Shown piece by piece: positions 37,793 to 47,636 of a stretch of 64,000 nt of DNA (position 1 is its first letter; each line of letters begins with the position of its first letter). The stretch covers positions 1,054,001-1,118,000 of the forward strand of contig NZ_JAFBGM010000002.1 of the NCBI RefSeq assembly GCF_016811105.1, given 5' to 3'. The DNA comes from Aurantibacter crassamenti. Lineage in GTDB: Bacteria > Bacteroidota > Bacteroidia > Flavobacteriales > Flavobacteriaceae. The translations under genes and the position numbers were made by a program. The notes beneath the pieces are model-generated. The model saw nothing but the letters and a program-made list of their open reading frames with translations. It ran no database searches and was not told the DNA's origin.

Positions 37793-40249
37793 ATGACAAG
37801 ATTTCTACTCTTAATTACTTTATGTGTTAGCTATATCGGTCATACCCAAGAGTTAAAGTCTCCCTCTGAATTTTTAGGTTATTCGTTAGGTTCTCAATTT
37901 ACACGCCATCATAAAGTAGTAGATTATTTTCAATATTTAGCACAAGCTGAATCTGAACGAATGCAGTTAATTGAGTATGGTCAAACTAACGAAGGGCGCC
38001 CGCTTTTATTGACCTATTTTTCATCCAAAGAAAACATAAAAAACATTGAAGCCATAAGAAAAGAGCATTTAGAAAGCACTTCAGGCACAAGTACATCTAA
38101 AAAAGTAATTGTTTGGTTAAGTTATAATGTTCATGGAAATGAAAGTGTGAGTACCGAGGCTGCCATGCAAACAATTTATGATTTGTTGACTAAGAAATCT
38201 GAATACCTTGAGAACACGGTTGTAATCATGGATCCATGCAGCAACCCTGATGGGCGTGATCGCTATGTAAATTGGTTTAATGAAAATAAGAACTTACTCA
38301 GTACAGCGGATCCTAACAGTAAAGAACATCATGAAGGTTGGCTGAACGGGCGCCCAAATCATTATATGTTTGATTTAAATAGAGATTGGGCGTGGCTTAC
38401 TCAGAAAGAGAGTCAACAGCGCTTAAAAATGTACAATAAATGGTTGCCTCATGTTCATGTAGATTTTCATGAACAAGGTGTTGATAGCCCGTATTATTTT
38501 GCAACAGCAGCAGAACCTTTTCATGAAGTCATCACTGATTTTCAAAGAGAATTTCAAATAACCATCGGTAAAAATCATGCTAAGTATTTTGATAAAAACG
38601 GATGGTTTTACTTTACTCAAGAGGTTTTTGATCTACTATATCCAAGCTATGGAGACACATACCCTATGTATAATGGCGGAATTGGAATGACCTATGAACA
38701 AGGAGGAAGCGGACGCGCAGGGCTCGCAATAAAAACAGCAAAAGGTGACACCCTAACTTTAAGTGAACGTATAGCGCACCATTATACAACAGGAATTTCT
38801 ACAGTTGAAGTCTCTAGTAAGAATACAGAACGATTGAACACTGAATTCAAAAAATTCTACAGTAAAAAGAAATTTAAATACAAGAGCTATGTAATGAATG
38901 GTGACACTGATAAAATTGAAGCACTTACCAAATTACTAGACCAACATAATATTACCTATGGTAAAGCTGACAATGGTACACTTAAAGGTTTTAAATACGA
39001 TACTGGCAAAACAGGAAGTTTACGTGTTTCTGACAAGAGTTTAGTGGTATCAACCAATCAAACAAAAGGTACTTTAGTAAAGGTGCTTTTTGAACCCAAT
39101 GCAAAATTGAGTGATTCACTAACGTATGATATTACCGCATGGTCATTGCCTTATGCCTATGGCTTAGATGCGATAGCTACAACTTCAACTGTTTCTGACT
39201 CGCCATACCAAATAGAAAAAGCGACAAACAATAGCAATTTTAATGAAAATGCGTACGCGTATTTAACAGATTGGAATTCTATGAATGATGCGCGTTTTTT
39301 AGCTGCATTACACCAAGCCAAAATTCGTGTACGGGTAGCACACAAACCTTATGTTTCTGATGGAAAAAAATATCAGCATGGTAGCTTAATTATCGCTAGA
39401 GCTGACAACAAGCACAATAAAAATTTTATTTCAACACTTAAAAAGTTAGCAGTTGAGCATAATAAATCACTAACCGCTACCAAAACCGGATTTGTAGATG
39501 ACGGTAAAGATTTTGGTTCGCGTTATGTAAAACTAATTGATGATGTAAAAATAGCTGTATTATCTGGTGGCCCCACCTCTACCCTTCGCTTTGGTGAAAT
39601 ATGGCATTTTATGGAGCAACAATTAAACCATCCGTTAACTGTAATTGATGCGGAATATTTTAATAGAATAAATCTCGCTGCTTATGATGTATTAGTACTA
39701 CCAAGTGGGCCTGGTTATACTAAACTATTGAGCCAGTCTAGTTTGACCAAGTTAAAATATTGGGTGAAAAATGGTGGAAAGCTAATTGCAATGGGTGAAT
39801 CAATTGGAGCTTTAGAAGGAAAAAATGGATTTAAGATTAAAACCAAAAAAACCTTAAAAGATAGCATCATAAATATGAGTGCTTATGGAATAACACAACG
39901 CCAACGTATTTCAAACGAAATTACAGGTGCAATATTTAAGACTAAAGTTGATCGAACGCACCCACTAGCATATGGTTATGGTGATAGCTATTTCACCATA
40001 AAATTAGGCAAAACTGCCTATGAGTATTTAGACGGCGGATCAGTTGTTTATTTAGAGGCGGGGCAAAATGAACCCGTAGCCGGATTTGCAGGTTATGAAG
40101 CCAAAGATAAGATTGATAAAAGTCTCATTTTTGGTGTTGAAAAATATGGGTCGGGAAATGTTATTTATATGGTTGACAACCCATTATTCAGGGGCTTCTG
40201 GGAAAATGGTAAACTTTTCTTTGCGAATGCCTTGTTTATGGTTCAATAA
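37793..40249 (+). CDS. M14-family zinc carboxypeptidase-like protein, secreted
   Basis: The 818-residue protein has a signal peptide (TRFLLLITLCVSYIGHTQ). The M14 peptidase domain covers about 25-320. Zn ligands H114 and E117 lie in SYNVHGNESV, followed by DPCSNPDGRDRYVNWFN and VHVDFHEQG. The domain closes with MTYEQGGSGRAGLAI. A long C-terminal part (about 400-818) contains a class-I amidotransferase-like region (IAVLSGGPTSTLRFGEIWHF, LVLPSGPGYTKLL) that is unusual beyond the peptidase core but known in this flavobacterial subfamily. The gene converges with the TIM-barrel gene. A TTG (37753) and TAATTTG (37778) pair upstream forms a plausible promoter. Confidence 0.88.
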   Translation: MTRFLLLITLCVSYIGHTQELKSPSEFLGYSLGSQFTRHHKVVDYFQYLAQAESERMQLIEYGQTNEGRPLLLTYFSSKENIKNIEAIRKEHLESTSGTSTSKKVIVWLSYNVHGNESVSTEAAMQTIYDLLTKKSEYLENTVVIMDPCSNPDGRDRYVNWFNENKNLLSTADPNSKEHHEGWLNGRPNHYMFDLNRDWAWLTQKESQQRLKMYNKWLPHVHVDFHEQGVDSPYYFATAAEPFHEVITDFQREFQITIGKNHAKYFDKNGWFYFTQEVFDLLYPSYGDTYPMYNGGIGMTYEQGGSGRAGLAIKTAKGDTLTLSERIAHHYTTGISTVEVSSKNTERLNTEFKKFYSKKKFKYKSYVMNGDTDKIEALTKLLDQHNITYGKADNGTLKGFKYDTGKTGSLRVSDKSLVVSTNQTKGTLVKVLFEPNAKLSDSLTYDITAWSLPYAYGLDAIATTSTVSDSPYQIEKATNNSNFNENAYAYLTDWNSMNDARFLAALHQAKIRVRVAHKPYVSDGKKYQHGSLIIARADNKHNKNFISTLKKLAVEHNKSLTATKTGFVDDGKDFGSRYVKLIDDVKIAVLSGGPTSTLRFGEIWHFMEQQLNHPLTVIDAEYFNRINLAAYDVLVLPSGPGYTKLLSQSSLTKLKYWVKNGGKLIAMGESIGALEGKNGFKIKTKKTLKDSIINMSAYGITQRQRISNEITGAIFKTKVDRTHPLAYGYGDSYFTIKLGKTAYEYLDGGSVVYLEAGQNEPVAGFAGYEAKDKIDKSLIFGVEKYGSGNVIYMVDNPLFRGFWENGKLFFANALFMVQ

Positions 40250-40264
40250 ATACAAAAACTTGTT

Positions 40265-41314
40265 TTAAGCTTCCAATGCTTTTTTGCAATACGCCACACA
40301 TCTAGCAACTTCTTTTACTGAAGTAGAACCTTCGGGAATCTTATATTCTAATTCTATAGTTCCTGGAAACGAATACTTATTATCTCGCATTAATTGCATT
40401 ATTTCAACAATTGGTGTGTCACCTTCACCAAAAACTTGATTTTCTTGTCCGTTAATTAGATTTTTTCGATCCTTAATGTGCATGCTACTAATACGCTTAT
40501 TTTTCGATTTTATAATATTCAAAGCATCGGTATTACCCGCAGCAACGTAATGCCCTATATCAATATTCATCATGTTAGCAGGCGACTGTTTTAAAGCTGT
40601 ATCCCACCAAGTTGGCGTTTGTTGCGTATGTCCATGATACCCAACCAACATATTGTGTTTGGCGGCCATGCTTCCTAATTTCAGAGTATGTGCATCATCA
40701 CCAGGCAACTCCAAAGTCACATGACTTGCACCTAATGCTTTTGCAGCTTTAAATCCATAATTTATATCGATATCACTACTATCTTTCCCAAAAGCGTTCG
40801 GTTTAAACGCATAAATACTGACACCCTTATCAGCATACATTTTCTTAAATTTTTCAAATTTTTCAAAAGGAGCATTTGCACGCCAATCTGTGATCTGTTT
40901 TGTATAAGATTCAAACTGCGCATTCAAATCTGCGATTTCTTTTAGTTGATCTTCTGAAATCTCATCACCGCTCTTTTTCAAACGGTTTAAAGTTCTCATT
41001 TTTCGCATATCAACAGGGTTTGAAGGAATACCTGCAAAACTCTCAGCCGGGCCACCCATCAATTCAATAGCACTAATACCTGAATCTAAAACATACTGCA
41101 AAGTAGCTTCAGCACTTTGGTCTGCCATATCTCTAAATGAATAGGTAATACAACCCAATTGTACTCCTTTAAATTTTGAATTTGGCTTGTTATAAGAAGT
41201 TATAATTGACGGAGCTCCAAAAAGTTTTGGTCCACCTAAAACAACACCTGTTGCTATGGCAGCAGTTTTGGTGATAAACGTTCTACGTGATTGCCCATTT
41301 TTCAAATCTTTCAT
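40265..41314 (-). CDS. Tat-exported sugar phosphate isomerase/epimerase-like protein
   Basis: The 349 residues start with a Tat signal (QSRRTFITKTAAIATGVVL). A TIM-barrel AP-endonuclease-2 fold follows, with IELMGGPAESF early, VTLELPGDDAHT mid-way, MLVGYHGHTQQ, MNIDIGHYVAAGN and ISSMHIKDRKN with GEGDTPIVEIM and GTIELEY at the end. The His, Asp and Glu positions fit a divalent-metal site. It resembles the IolE or sugar-epimerase families exported by Bacteroidota. The preceding M14 gene converges with only 15 bp between stops. fabH lies upstream on the same strand, 70 bp away, and is probably unrelated. Confidence 0.85.
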   Translation of the reverse strand: MKDLKNGQSRRTFITKTAAIATGVVLGGPKLFGAPSIITSYNKPNSKFKGVQLGCITYSFRDMADQSAEATLQYVLDSGISAIELMGGPAESFAGIPSNPVDMRKMRTLNRLKKSGDEISEDQLKEIADLNAQFESYTKQITDWRANAPFEKFEKFKKMYADKGVSIYAFKPNAFGKDSSDIDINYGFKAAKALGASHVTLELPGDDAHTLKLGSMAAKHNMLVGYHGHTQQTPTWWDTALKQSPANMMNIDIGHYVAAGNTDALNIIKSKNKRISSMHIKDRKNLINGQENQVFGEGDTPIVEIMQLMRDNKYSFPGTIELEYKIPEGSTSVKEVARCVAYCKKALEA

Positions 41315-41384
41315 TTTCTTATAACTTTATTTACTATTCAATTAACCCTATTAAAATTTCTTCTTTATCTGTATGATGATAAAA

Positions 41385-42392
41385 CTACCATCTTATGATA
41401 ACACTACCCCAAGTAAAGCCACTACCAAAAGCTGCTAAAACAACCAAATCGCCTTCTTTAACTTTACCTCCTTCCCAGGCTTCAGTTAGTGCAATAGGTA
41501 TTGATGCAGCAGTAGTATTACCATACTTCATAATATTATTGAATACCTGATCATCAGATAGGCCGAATTTCTTCTGAATAAATTGTGAAATACGAAGATT
41601 TGCTTGATGCGGAATCAACATATCAATTGCATCTGGTTGCAAGTTATTAGCCTTCAAGCCTTCCATGATAACTTCACTAAATCGAACTACTGCATTTTTA
41701 AATACAAACTGCCCATTCATAACTGGTAAATAAGACTCATCATCAGGGTTGGCGTCAGCAACTATATCAGTAACCCAACGGCCACCCATTCCCGGAGCCA
41801 ATAAAGCCAGTTCTTCTGCATGCTGTCCTTCAGAATGTAAATGAGTTGAAAGTATTCCTTTAGAAGTATCCTCTTCTCTACTCAAAATAGCAGCTCCTGC
41901 ACCATCACCAAAAATAACCGAAACACCTCTACCACGGGTCGTCATGTCTAGTCCTTTTGAATGTACTTCAGAACCAATAACAAGTACGTTTTTATACATA
42001 CCGCTTTTGATATATTGGTCAGCAACTGAAATACCATAAACAAAACCTGAACATTGGTTACGCACATCAAGAGCACCAACAGTTTTAATACCTAAATCAC
42101 GTTGTACTAAAACACCAGGACCAGGAAAATAATAATCTGGACTCAAAGTAGCGAATACTATAAAATCAATATCATCTTTATCAATGCCAGCTCGCTCAAT
42201 TGCAATTTTTGCAGCCTTGACACCCATACTAGTTGTAGTATCATCAGGACCAGAAACATGACGACGTTCTTTTATGCCCGTGCGTTCTTGAATCCATTCA
42301 TCATTGGTATCCATTATTTTTGAAAGGTCATCATTAGTGACCACATTATCTGGCACATAATGTCCAAGACCAGTTATTTTTGAATTGTACAT
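41385..42392 (-). CDS. fabH: 3-oxoacyl-ACP synthase III
   Basis: The enzyme starts fatty-acid synthesis by condensing acetyl-CoA with malonyl-ACP. The start at 42392 (MYNSKITGLGHYVPDNVVTN) gives the family's normal 335 residues; the upstream ATG would add a hydrophobic leader. The catalytic Cys114 lies in RNQCSGFVYG, the His in IPHQANLRI and the Asn in YGNTTAASIP. The gene is not in a fab cluster here: it is alone between the TIM-barrel gene and the divergent htpG. A KAS III-like enzyme with another acyl specificity remains possible. Confidence 0.9.
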   Translation of the reverse strand: MYNSKITGLGHYVPDNVVTNDDLSKIMDTNDEWIQERTGIKERRHVSGPDDTTTSMGVKAAKIAIERAGIDKDDIDFIVFATLSPDYYFPGPGVLVQRDLGIKTVGALDVRNQCSGFVYGISVADQYIKSGMYKNVLVIGSEVHSKGLDMTTRGRGVSVIFGDGAGAAILSREEDTSKGILSTHLHSEGQHAEELALLAPGMGGRWVTDIVADANPDDESYLPVMNGQFVFKNAVVRFSEVIMEGLKANNLQPDAIDMLIPHQANLRISQFIQKKFGLSDDQVFNNIMKYGNTTAASIPIALTEAWEGGKVKEGDLVVLAAFGSGFTWGSVIIRW

Positions 42393-42677
42393 GCTATAAT
42401 TTTCGTTAAAATCGAGTTTGAGAAATATAAATCTAATGATAAAACCAAAAACTTCTATCGAAATAAGCAACAATATGGCATCTCATTACTACATAAGTCA
42501 AATTTATTGAACTATTAATGTGTCACTTTGTCATTTTATACTAGAATGGTATTTTATTTGACTACTTAAGTTCAGCTATTAAAAGTATAAATTGAAGTAG
42601 GCTTTCTGCTTCGGACAAAAACAAAAAGTTAACAAAGGTTTCTTCTATTGAGGAAATAATATCAAAAATTAATTATT

Positions 42678-44567
42678 ATGGCTAAAGGTAAAATCAATGT
42701 TTCGGTAGAGAACATTTTTCCGCTTATTAAAAAGTTTCTATACAGCGATCACGAAATATTTCTTCGTGAATTGATTTCCAATGCAACGGATGCAACACTT
42801 AAACTAAAACACATGACTTCTATTGGTGAAGCAAAAGGTGTTGAATATGGTAATCCGCAAATAGAAATAAAAGTAGATAAAGAGAATAATAAAATTCATG
42901 TCATTGACCAAGGTATTGGTATGACAGAAGAAGAAGTTAAAAAATACATCAATGAATTAGCTTTTTCAGGTGCAGAAGAATTCTTGAACAAATATGATGA
43001 CACTGCCAAAGATTCTGGCATTATTGGTCATTTTGGTCTTGGTTTCTACTCCGCTTTTATGGTTGCTGAAAAAGTTGAAATCATAACTAAGAGTTTTAAA
43101 GATGAACCGGCAGTACATTGGTCTTGTGATGGTTCACCAAACTTTACTATTAAGAAAGCTAAAAAAGAAGATCGCGGTACTGAGATTATTCTTTCAATTG
43201 CTGATGACTCAAAAGAGTTTTTAGAAGATTCTAAAATCACTGGCTTACTTCAGAAGTATAATAAATTTATGCCTATTCCAATTAAATTCGGAATGCGCAC
43301 AGAAACACTTCCAAAGCCAGAAGATGCTAAAGAAGAAGATCCTGCGCCAACTCAAGAAGTTGACAATATTATCAATAATCCAAATCCGGCTTGGACGAAA
43401 CAACCAAATGAGTTAGCTGATGATGATTACAAATCTTTTTATCGAGAATTGTACCCAATGCAGTTTGAAGAGCCATTATTCAATATTCATTTAAATGTTG
43501 ATTATCCGTTTAATTTGACAGGAATTTTATATTTCCCGAAAATGACAAACGATATGAATCCTCAAAAAGATAGGATTCAGTTGTATCAAAATCAAGTATT
43601 TGTAACGGATAATGTCGAAGGAATTGTTCCTGAATTTTTAACAATGTTAAGGGGTGTAATTGATTCACCAGATATTCCATTAAATGTTTCACGTTCTTAT
43701 TTACAAGCAGATGGCGCCGTAAAAAAGATTTCATCGTATATCACTAGAAAAGTTGGTGACAAACTAAATTCACTTTTCAAAAACAATAGAGAAGAGTTTG
43801 AAGCCAAATGGAACGATATTAAAATTGTTATTGAATACGGAATGCTTTCTGAGGATAAGTTTTTTGAGAAAGCTGAGAAATTTGCACTTTACCCAACTGT
43901 AGATGGTACCTTCTTCACCTTTGAAGAATTAAAAGAGAAAATTGCTGCGAATCAAACTGATAAAGATGACAAATTGGTTGTGCTTTACACTTCTGATAAA
44001 GTAGCGCAACACAGTTATATTCAAGCTGCAAAAGCAAAAGGATATGAAGTTCTTTTGATGGATTCACCTATCATTAGTCATTTAATGCAAAAACTAGAAA
44101 CTTCTAATGAAAAAGTTTCTTTTGCTCGTGTTGATGCAGATCATTTAGATAATCTTATCAAGAAAGAAGAAACTCAGATTTCTAAACTTTCTGATGAAGA
44201 AAAAGAAACATTAAAAACGACTTTAGAAGAAACAATATCTAATAAAAGTTATACGGTGCAACTTGAAGCGATGGATAGTGATGCTTCTCCATTCATTATC
44301 ACAGAGCCAGAGTTTATGCGTCGTATGAAAGAGATGCAACAAACCGGTGGCGGTGGTATGTTTGGCATGGGTAGTATGCCAGAAATGTACAATTTAATTG
44401 TAAATACTAATCATGAACTAGTCGGTGAAATTCTAAGTACTAAAACGGCCAAAAAGAAAGAACGTTTAATTAATCAATCTCTTGATTTAGCACGACTTTC
44501 AAAAGGATTGTTAAAAGGTGAAGAATTGACAGAGTTCATCAAACGCAGCTATGAGATGGTGAAATAA
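42678..44567 (+). CDS. htpG: Molecular chaperone HtpG (Hsp90)
   Basis: Hsp90-class chaperone with ATP-driven clamp action in the cytosol. The 629 residues contain the N-terminal ATPase (YSDHEIFLRELISNATDATL, IIGHFGLGFYSAFMVA), the middle domain with the RxQ region (NPQKDRIQLYQNQVF and NVSRSYLQADG), and the C-terminal dimerisation domain. The start follows a 204-bp gap shared with the divergent fabH. A strong terminator lies 34 bp beyond the stop, and a second hairpin-rich segment follows it. Confidence 0.97.
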   Translation: MAKGKINVSVENIFPLIKKFLYSDHEIFLRELISNATDATLKLKHMTSIGEAKGVEYGNPQIEIKVDKENNKIHVIDQGIGMTEEEVKKYINELAFSGAEEFLNKYDDTAKDSGIIGHFGLGFYSAFMVAEKVEIITKSFKDEPAVHWSCDGSPNFTIKKAKKEDRGTEIILSIADDSKEFLEDSKITGLLQKYNKFMPIPIKFGMRTETLPKPEDAKEEDPAPTQEVDNIINNPNPAWTKQPNELADDDYKSFYRELYPMQFEEPLFNIHLNVDYPFNLTGILYFPKMTNDMNPQKDRIQLYQNQVFVTDNVEGIVPEFLTMLRGVIDSPDIPLNVSRSYLQADGAVKKISSYITRKVGDKLNSLFKNNREEFEAKWNDIKIVIEYGMLSEDKFFEKAEKFALYPTVDGTFFTFEELKEKIAANQTDKDDKLVVLYTSDKVAQHSYIQAAKAKGYEVLLMDSPIISHLMQKLETSNEKVSFARVDADHLDNLIKKEETQISKLSDEEKETLKTTLEETISNKSYTVQLEAMDSDASPFIITEPEFMRRMKEMQQTGGGGMFGMGSMPEMYNLIVNTNHELVGEILSTKTAKKKERLINQSLDLARLSKGLLKGEELTEFIKRSYEMVK

Positions 44568-44601
44568 ACCTTTTTTATTGCTGAAATATTAGAATTCTAT
44601 T

Positions 44602-44638
44602 AAAACCGCTTTGTAATTAATTACAAAGCGGTTTTTTT
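44602..44638 (+). terminator. Terminator of htpG
   Basis: A perfect 34-bp palindrome with 17-bp arms (AAAACCGCTTTGTAATT and its complement) and no spacer, followed by T to 44638. It lies 34 bp after the htpG stop. Confidence 0.9.
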
Positions 44639-44649
44639 GCGATTTAATC

Positions 44650-44781
44650 AAAAACTACTGGTTTTCCGGTATTGTTCAAGAAATATACTGGTGGTAAATT
44701 TGATGCTCTTGTATTTCACAAGACACACCATTAACTATAGCTATAGTAGCCGTCCAGAGAATTACTTTGGGCGGTTTTTTT
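44650..44781 (+). ncRNA. Candidate structured small RNA downstream of htpG
   Basis: After the htpG terminator come two further plus-strand hairpins and a second terminator. Hairpin one is TACTGG (44656-44661)/CCGGTA (44666-44671). A 14-bp palindrome ACTATAGCTATAGT lies at 44734-44747. The terminator is CCGTCCAGAG (44750-44759)/CTTTGGGCGG (44765-44774) plus seven T. In both hairpins the non-Watson-Crick pairs are G·U only in plus-strand RNA. A frame at 44711 (ATG, then LLYFTRHTINYSYSS) has no recognised match and may be chance. No promoter was identified. The rest of the 406-bp gap, to 44973, holds nothing else I recognise. Confidence 0.4.
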
Positions 44782-44973
44782 ATGGCATTTTAGATAAGAA
44801 AGTTAATCGTGATTAGAAATGTGATCAAGAAGATTAAACATACAAGCCAGAAAATTCATGTCCTGTTTATTTAAACATTAAAAGAAAAAAGATGAACGTT
44901 TATTTAAAAACATTCACCCTTTATATTATTTCAAAATGGCTAGCACTATATCTATTCTAACCAATCAAATTGA

Positions 44974-45786
44974 CTACCAATAAATTGGACCTTTACCTAA
45001 GTACTTTTCTGCTATAGGCTGGTAATACTCAAGAACATCATCTAAATTATATAATTTTGGACTTTTAGTATATAAATCATACTTATTAAAATCTCTAATT
45101 ATTTCTAGATACTTAGCATCTTTTTCATTCAACAACTCAGTATAACTACCACCAGTATGCCAAGGGTAGAAAGAATGGTAACGAATCATAACCATTGCCT
45201 CTTCAGGTAATGTGTTTTCTTTGTGATTGTTTAATACTTGGTATAAATATTCATCATGACCCCATGCTAAATCTACATTATCAATACCACAACCTTTTTC
45301 ATAAATGCCTAAAGTCGTATTATATTTTGGGTTAGACATATCAGCATTAAGTGCATTAAATTCAGGATACACACATGAATCAGGCAACTTACAACCTACT
45401 ATAAAAACATCACCAACTAAGCCCCATTGCTCAGCTTGACTTGTACCATCTTCATCAGCACCCCACATGTACATAATCTTTCCTAAGTCATGAATAAGCC
45501 CTGTTAATTGCATCCAATCTGGGCGACCATCAGCTCTTAAACCTTCTGCGCTTTGAATTAAATGTTGAATATTAGGCAAATCTAAATCAGGATCACTAAC
45601 ATCAATAAGTTTGTTTAAATGACGCATGGCTTCCCACAAATCCATCGGTTTATCAAACTTCAAATATTTTTTATGCATGTTTTGCACATATTCTAAAGTT
45701 TGATTTGTTCGCATTTTTCGATAATGCTCTTTAACAGCTACCGATACATCTGGAGCTTCATAATTTCTAAAAGTCTTTTCTTCCAT
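44974..45786 (-). CDS. Myo-inositol oxygenase
   Basis: The enzyme converts myo-inositol to D-glucuronate with O2 at a mixed-valent di-iron site. The 270-residue protein is close to the eukaryotic length. Ligands line up as H75 (NIQHLIQSAEG), H99/D100 (GLIHDLGK), H177 (AWGHDEYLY), H204 (MIRYHSFYPWH) and D237 (FNKYDLYTK). It lies 99 bp downstream of a sodium-solute symporter on the same strand, which suggests inositol import and oxidation as one unit. Family assignment is firm. The bacterial copy is eukaryotic-like, which may reflect ancient gene transfer. Confidence 0.93.
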   Translation of the reverse strand: MEEKTFRNYEAPDVSVAVKEHYRKMRTNQTLEYVQNMHKKYLKFDKPMDLWEAMRHLNKLIDVSDPDLDLPNIQHLIQSAEGLRADGRPDWMQLTGLIHDLGKIMYMWGADEDGTSQAEQWGLVGDVFIVGCKLPDSCVYPEFNALNADMSNPKYNTTLGIYEKGCGIDNVDLAWGHDEYLYQVLNNHKENTLPEEAMVMIRYHSFYPWHTGGSYTELLNEKDAKYLEIIRDFNKYDLYTKSPKLYNLDDVLEYYQPIAEKYLGKGPIYW

Positions 45787-45885
45787 TGTGATTTATTTAT
45801 TGCTACTTATGCTAATGAGTTTCTTTAAGTAAGTCTTATTTCAAGACCGTTAAATAGGGTAATATATAGTTGGATTAATTTATAA

Positions 45886-47484
45886 CTACACATTTCCTAA
45901 GACAAGGTACAAAATTACTGTAAATACCACCAAAAACAGGCTAAAAGGCTTCGCATACTTCCAAGGATTCAAATCTAGCACACCCGCATCTTGCATTTCA
46001 AATTTTTCGTCTTTCGGTATTAAAATCGACACCAAATGCATCACAGCAATATTCAATACAAATTCAATTCCCCATATGTGTACAAAGTGCAGATTTACCT
46101 CTATTACATAGTACATGATAACGTAGAAAAAGAGTCCGAATACCAAACCAGCTTTTGCTCCTATCGATGTTACTTTCGGAAAAAGGAAGCCGGCAATAAC
46201 AACACTAGCTATTGGTATGAAAAATATACCATTTAACTGTTGCAATAATTGGTAAAGTCCGTCAGGTGCATTTGCAACAAAAGGTGCAATACTGATTGCA
46301 AAAACAGCTAAAATGGCAGATGTCCATTTTCCTATCTTAACTAATTTATTTTCGCTTGCATTTTTTGAGATATATCGTTTAAAAATACCCAAACTAAATA
46401 CTGTAGCTGCACTATTTAATGCACTATTGAAAGTACTTAGTATTGCCCCCATCATAACAGCTACAAAAAAGCCTGTCAACCACAGTGGCAATACTTTTTT
46501 AACTAATAATGGATAAACACTATCAGGATTATCATACAGACTTTCACCGAAATAATAGAATCCGATTAAACCTGGTAGAACAATAATTAATGGCACCAGA
46601 ATTTTCAAAAAACCTGTATAGAGCAATCCTTTTTGTGCCTCTTTTAAACTTACAGCACCTAAAACACGTTGAATAATTGATTGATGCATTGTCCAGAAAT
46701 AAATCTGATTTACCATAAGACCGGTAAATAGCACTTCAAAAGGCAAAATTGCTGAACGAGCGCCTTCCCCTACCCCAGATTCAGTACTTACTACGTTGAA
46801 TTTTTCAGGGCTGTTATTAAAAACCATACCCATACCTTCAAACAAATTACCATCGCCTATACTTAATAAAGCTAGTGTAGGCACTAACAATCCTGCGACA
46901 AGCAGACCAAAACCATTAATAGTATCAGTGTAAGCAACCATTTTCAATCCTCCGAAAATCGCATAAACAGCACCGATAACACCAACAATTAAAATGGTAA
47001 CTAGAATTCCTTCTTTTTGCGAAACATCTAGTAACGTTGAGATTTCAAAAATGGCTTCAATATTTAAAGCACCTGTGTATAAAACAATGGGTAATAATGT
47101 TGCTACAAATGAAATAATCAGTAGCAAGGCCACCATGGTTCTTGTGAGCCCATCAAATCGTTTTTCTAAAAATTCAGGAATAGTTGTTAATCCCATTTTT
47201 AGATATTTCGGCGCAAAATAAAGTGCTCCAATAACCAAGGCCAATGCAGAAGTAACTTCCCAGGCGACAATTATAGCTCCGTTACGGTATGATGACCCAT
47301 TCATACCTACTAAATGTTCTGTAGAAATATTAGTCAATAAAAGAGAACCAGCAATTACAATTCCGGTTAATGAACGCCCGCCTAAAAAATAACCATCGCG
47401 GGTATCTAACTTATCTTTTCTTAATTTATAAGTGGCGTAAAAAGCCACGAAACCGGTAAATAATAAAAATGTGAGTAATGCCAT
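45886..47484 (-). CDS. SSS-family sodium/solute symporter, probable inositol transporter
   Basis: The 532-residue protein (start at 47484, MALLTFLLFTGFVAFY) has about 13 membrane helices and the sodium-solute symporter signature in RDGYFLGGRSLTGIVIAGSLLLTNISTEHLVG near residue 33 onward, and QSIIQRVLGAVSLKEAQKG later. An alternative upstream start (47523) would add 13 residues. The closest analogy is with inositol or sugar SGLT-type carriers. The gene is the first of a two-gene unit with myo-inositol oxygenase, so myo-inositol is the likely substrate; that is inference from context. Confidence 0.85.
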   Translation of the reverse strand: MALLTFLLFTGFVAFYATYKLRKDKLDTRDGYFLGGRSLTGIVIAGSLLLTNISTEHLVGMNGSSYRNGAIIVAWEVTSALALVIGALYFAPKYLKMGLTTIPEFLEKRFDGLTRTMVALLLIISFVATLLPIVLYTGALNIEAIFEISTLLDVSQKEGILVTILIVGVIGAVYAIFGGLKMVAYTDTINGFGLLVAGLLVPTLALLSIGDGNLFEGMGMVFNNSPEKFNVVSTESGVGEGARSAILPFEVLFTGLMVNQIYFWTMHQSIIQRVLGAVSLKEAQKGLLYTGFLKILVPLIIVLPGLIGFYYFGESLYDNPDSVYPLLVKKVLPLWLTGFFVAVMMGAILSTFNSALNSAATVFSLGIFKRYISKNASENKLVKIGKWTSAILAVFAISIAPFVANAPDGLYQLLQQLNGIFFIPIASVVIAGFLFPKVTSIGAKAGLVFGLFFYVIMYYVIEVNLHFVHIWGIEFVLNIAVMHLVSILIPKDEKFEMQDAGVLDLNPWKYAKPFSLFLVVFTVILYLVLGNV

Positions 47485-47559
47485 GGCGTTAAATGTAAGA
47501 ATAATTTGGATAAATAAAAGCAAGAATTTCTTTGTACATGACCATAATTTATAACTGCA

Positions 47560-47587
47560 AAAAATACTGGAAAACAGGTATTTTATA
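47560..47587 (+). repeat. 28-bp repeat with inverted repeat, copy 1
   Basis: These 28 bases are identical to 48393-48420 and contain a dyad: AAAATAC (47561-47567) and GTATTTT (47578-47584) around a 10-base spacer. The copy ends 49 bp before the ATG at 47637. The following 26 bases, including TACTTT at 47604, are also similar to copy 2 without gaps. Confidence 0.65.
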
Positions 47588-47636
47588 AGCCTATTTCAAT
47601 TAGTACTTTGGTCATTCAATATAAATAATCAAGGAT

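Noticed and set aside
47569-47613. ECF-sigma promoter reading of GGAAAAC with GTC in the duplicated block
   Set aside because: Spacing of about 35 bp is far more than the 16-17 bp needed for -35 and -10 elements.
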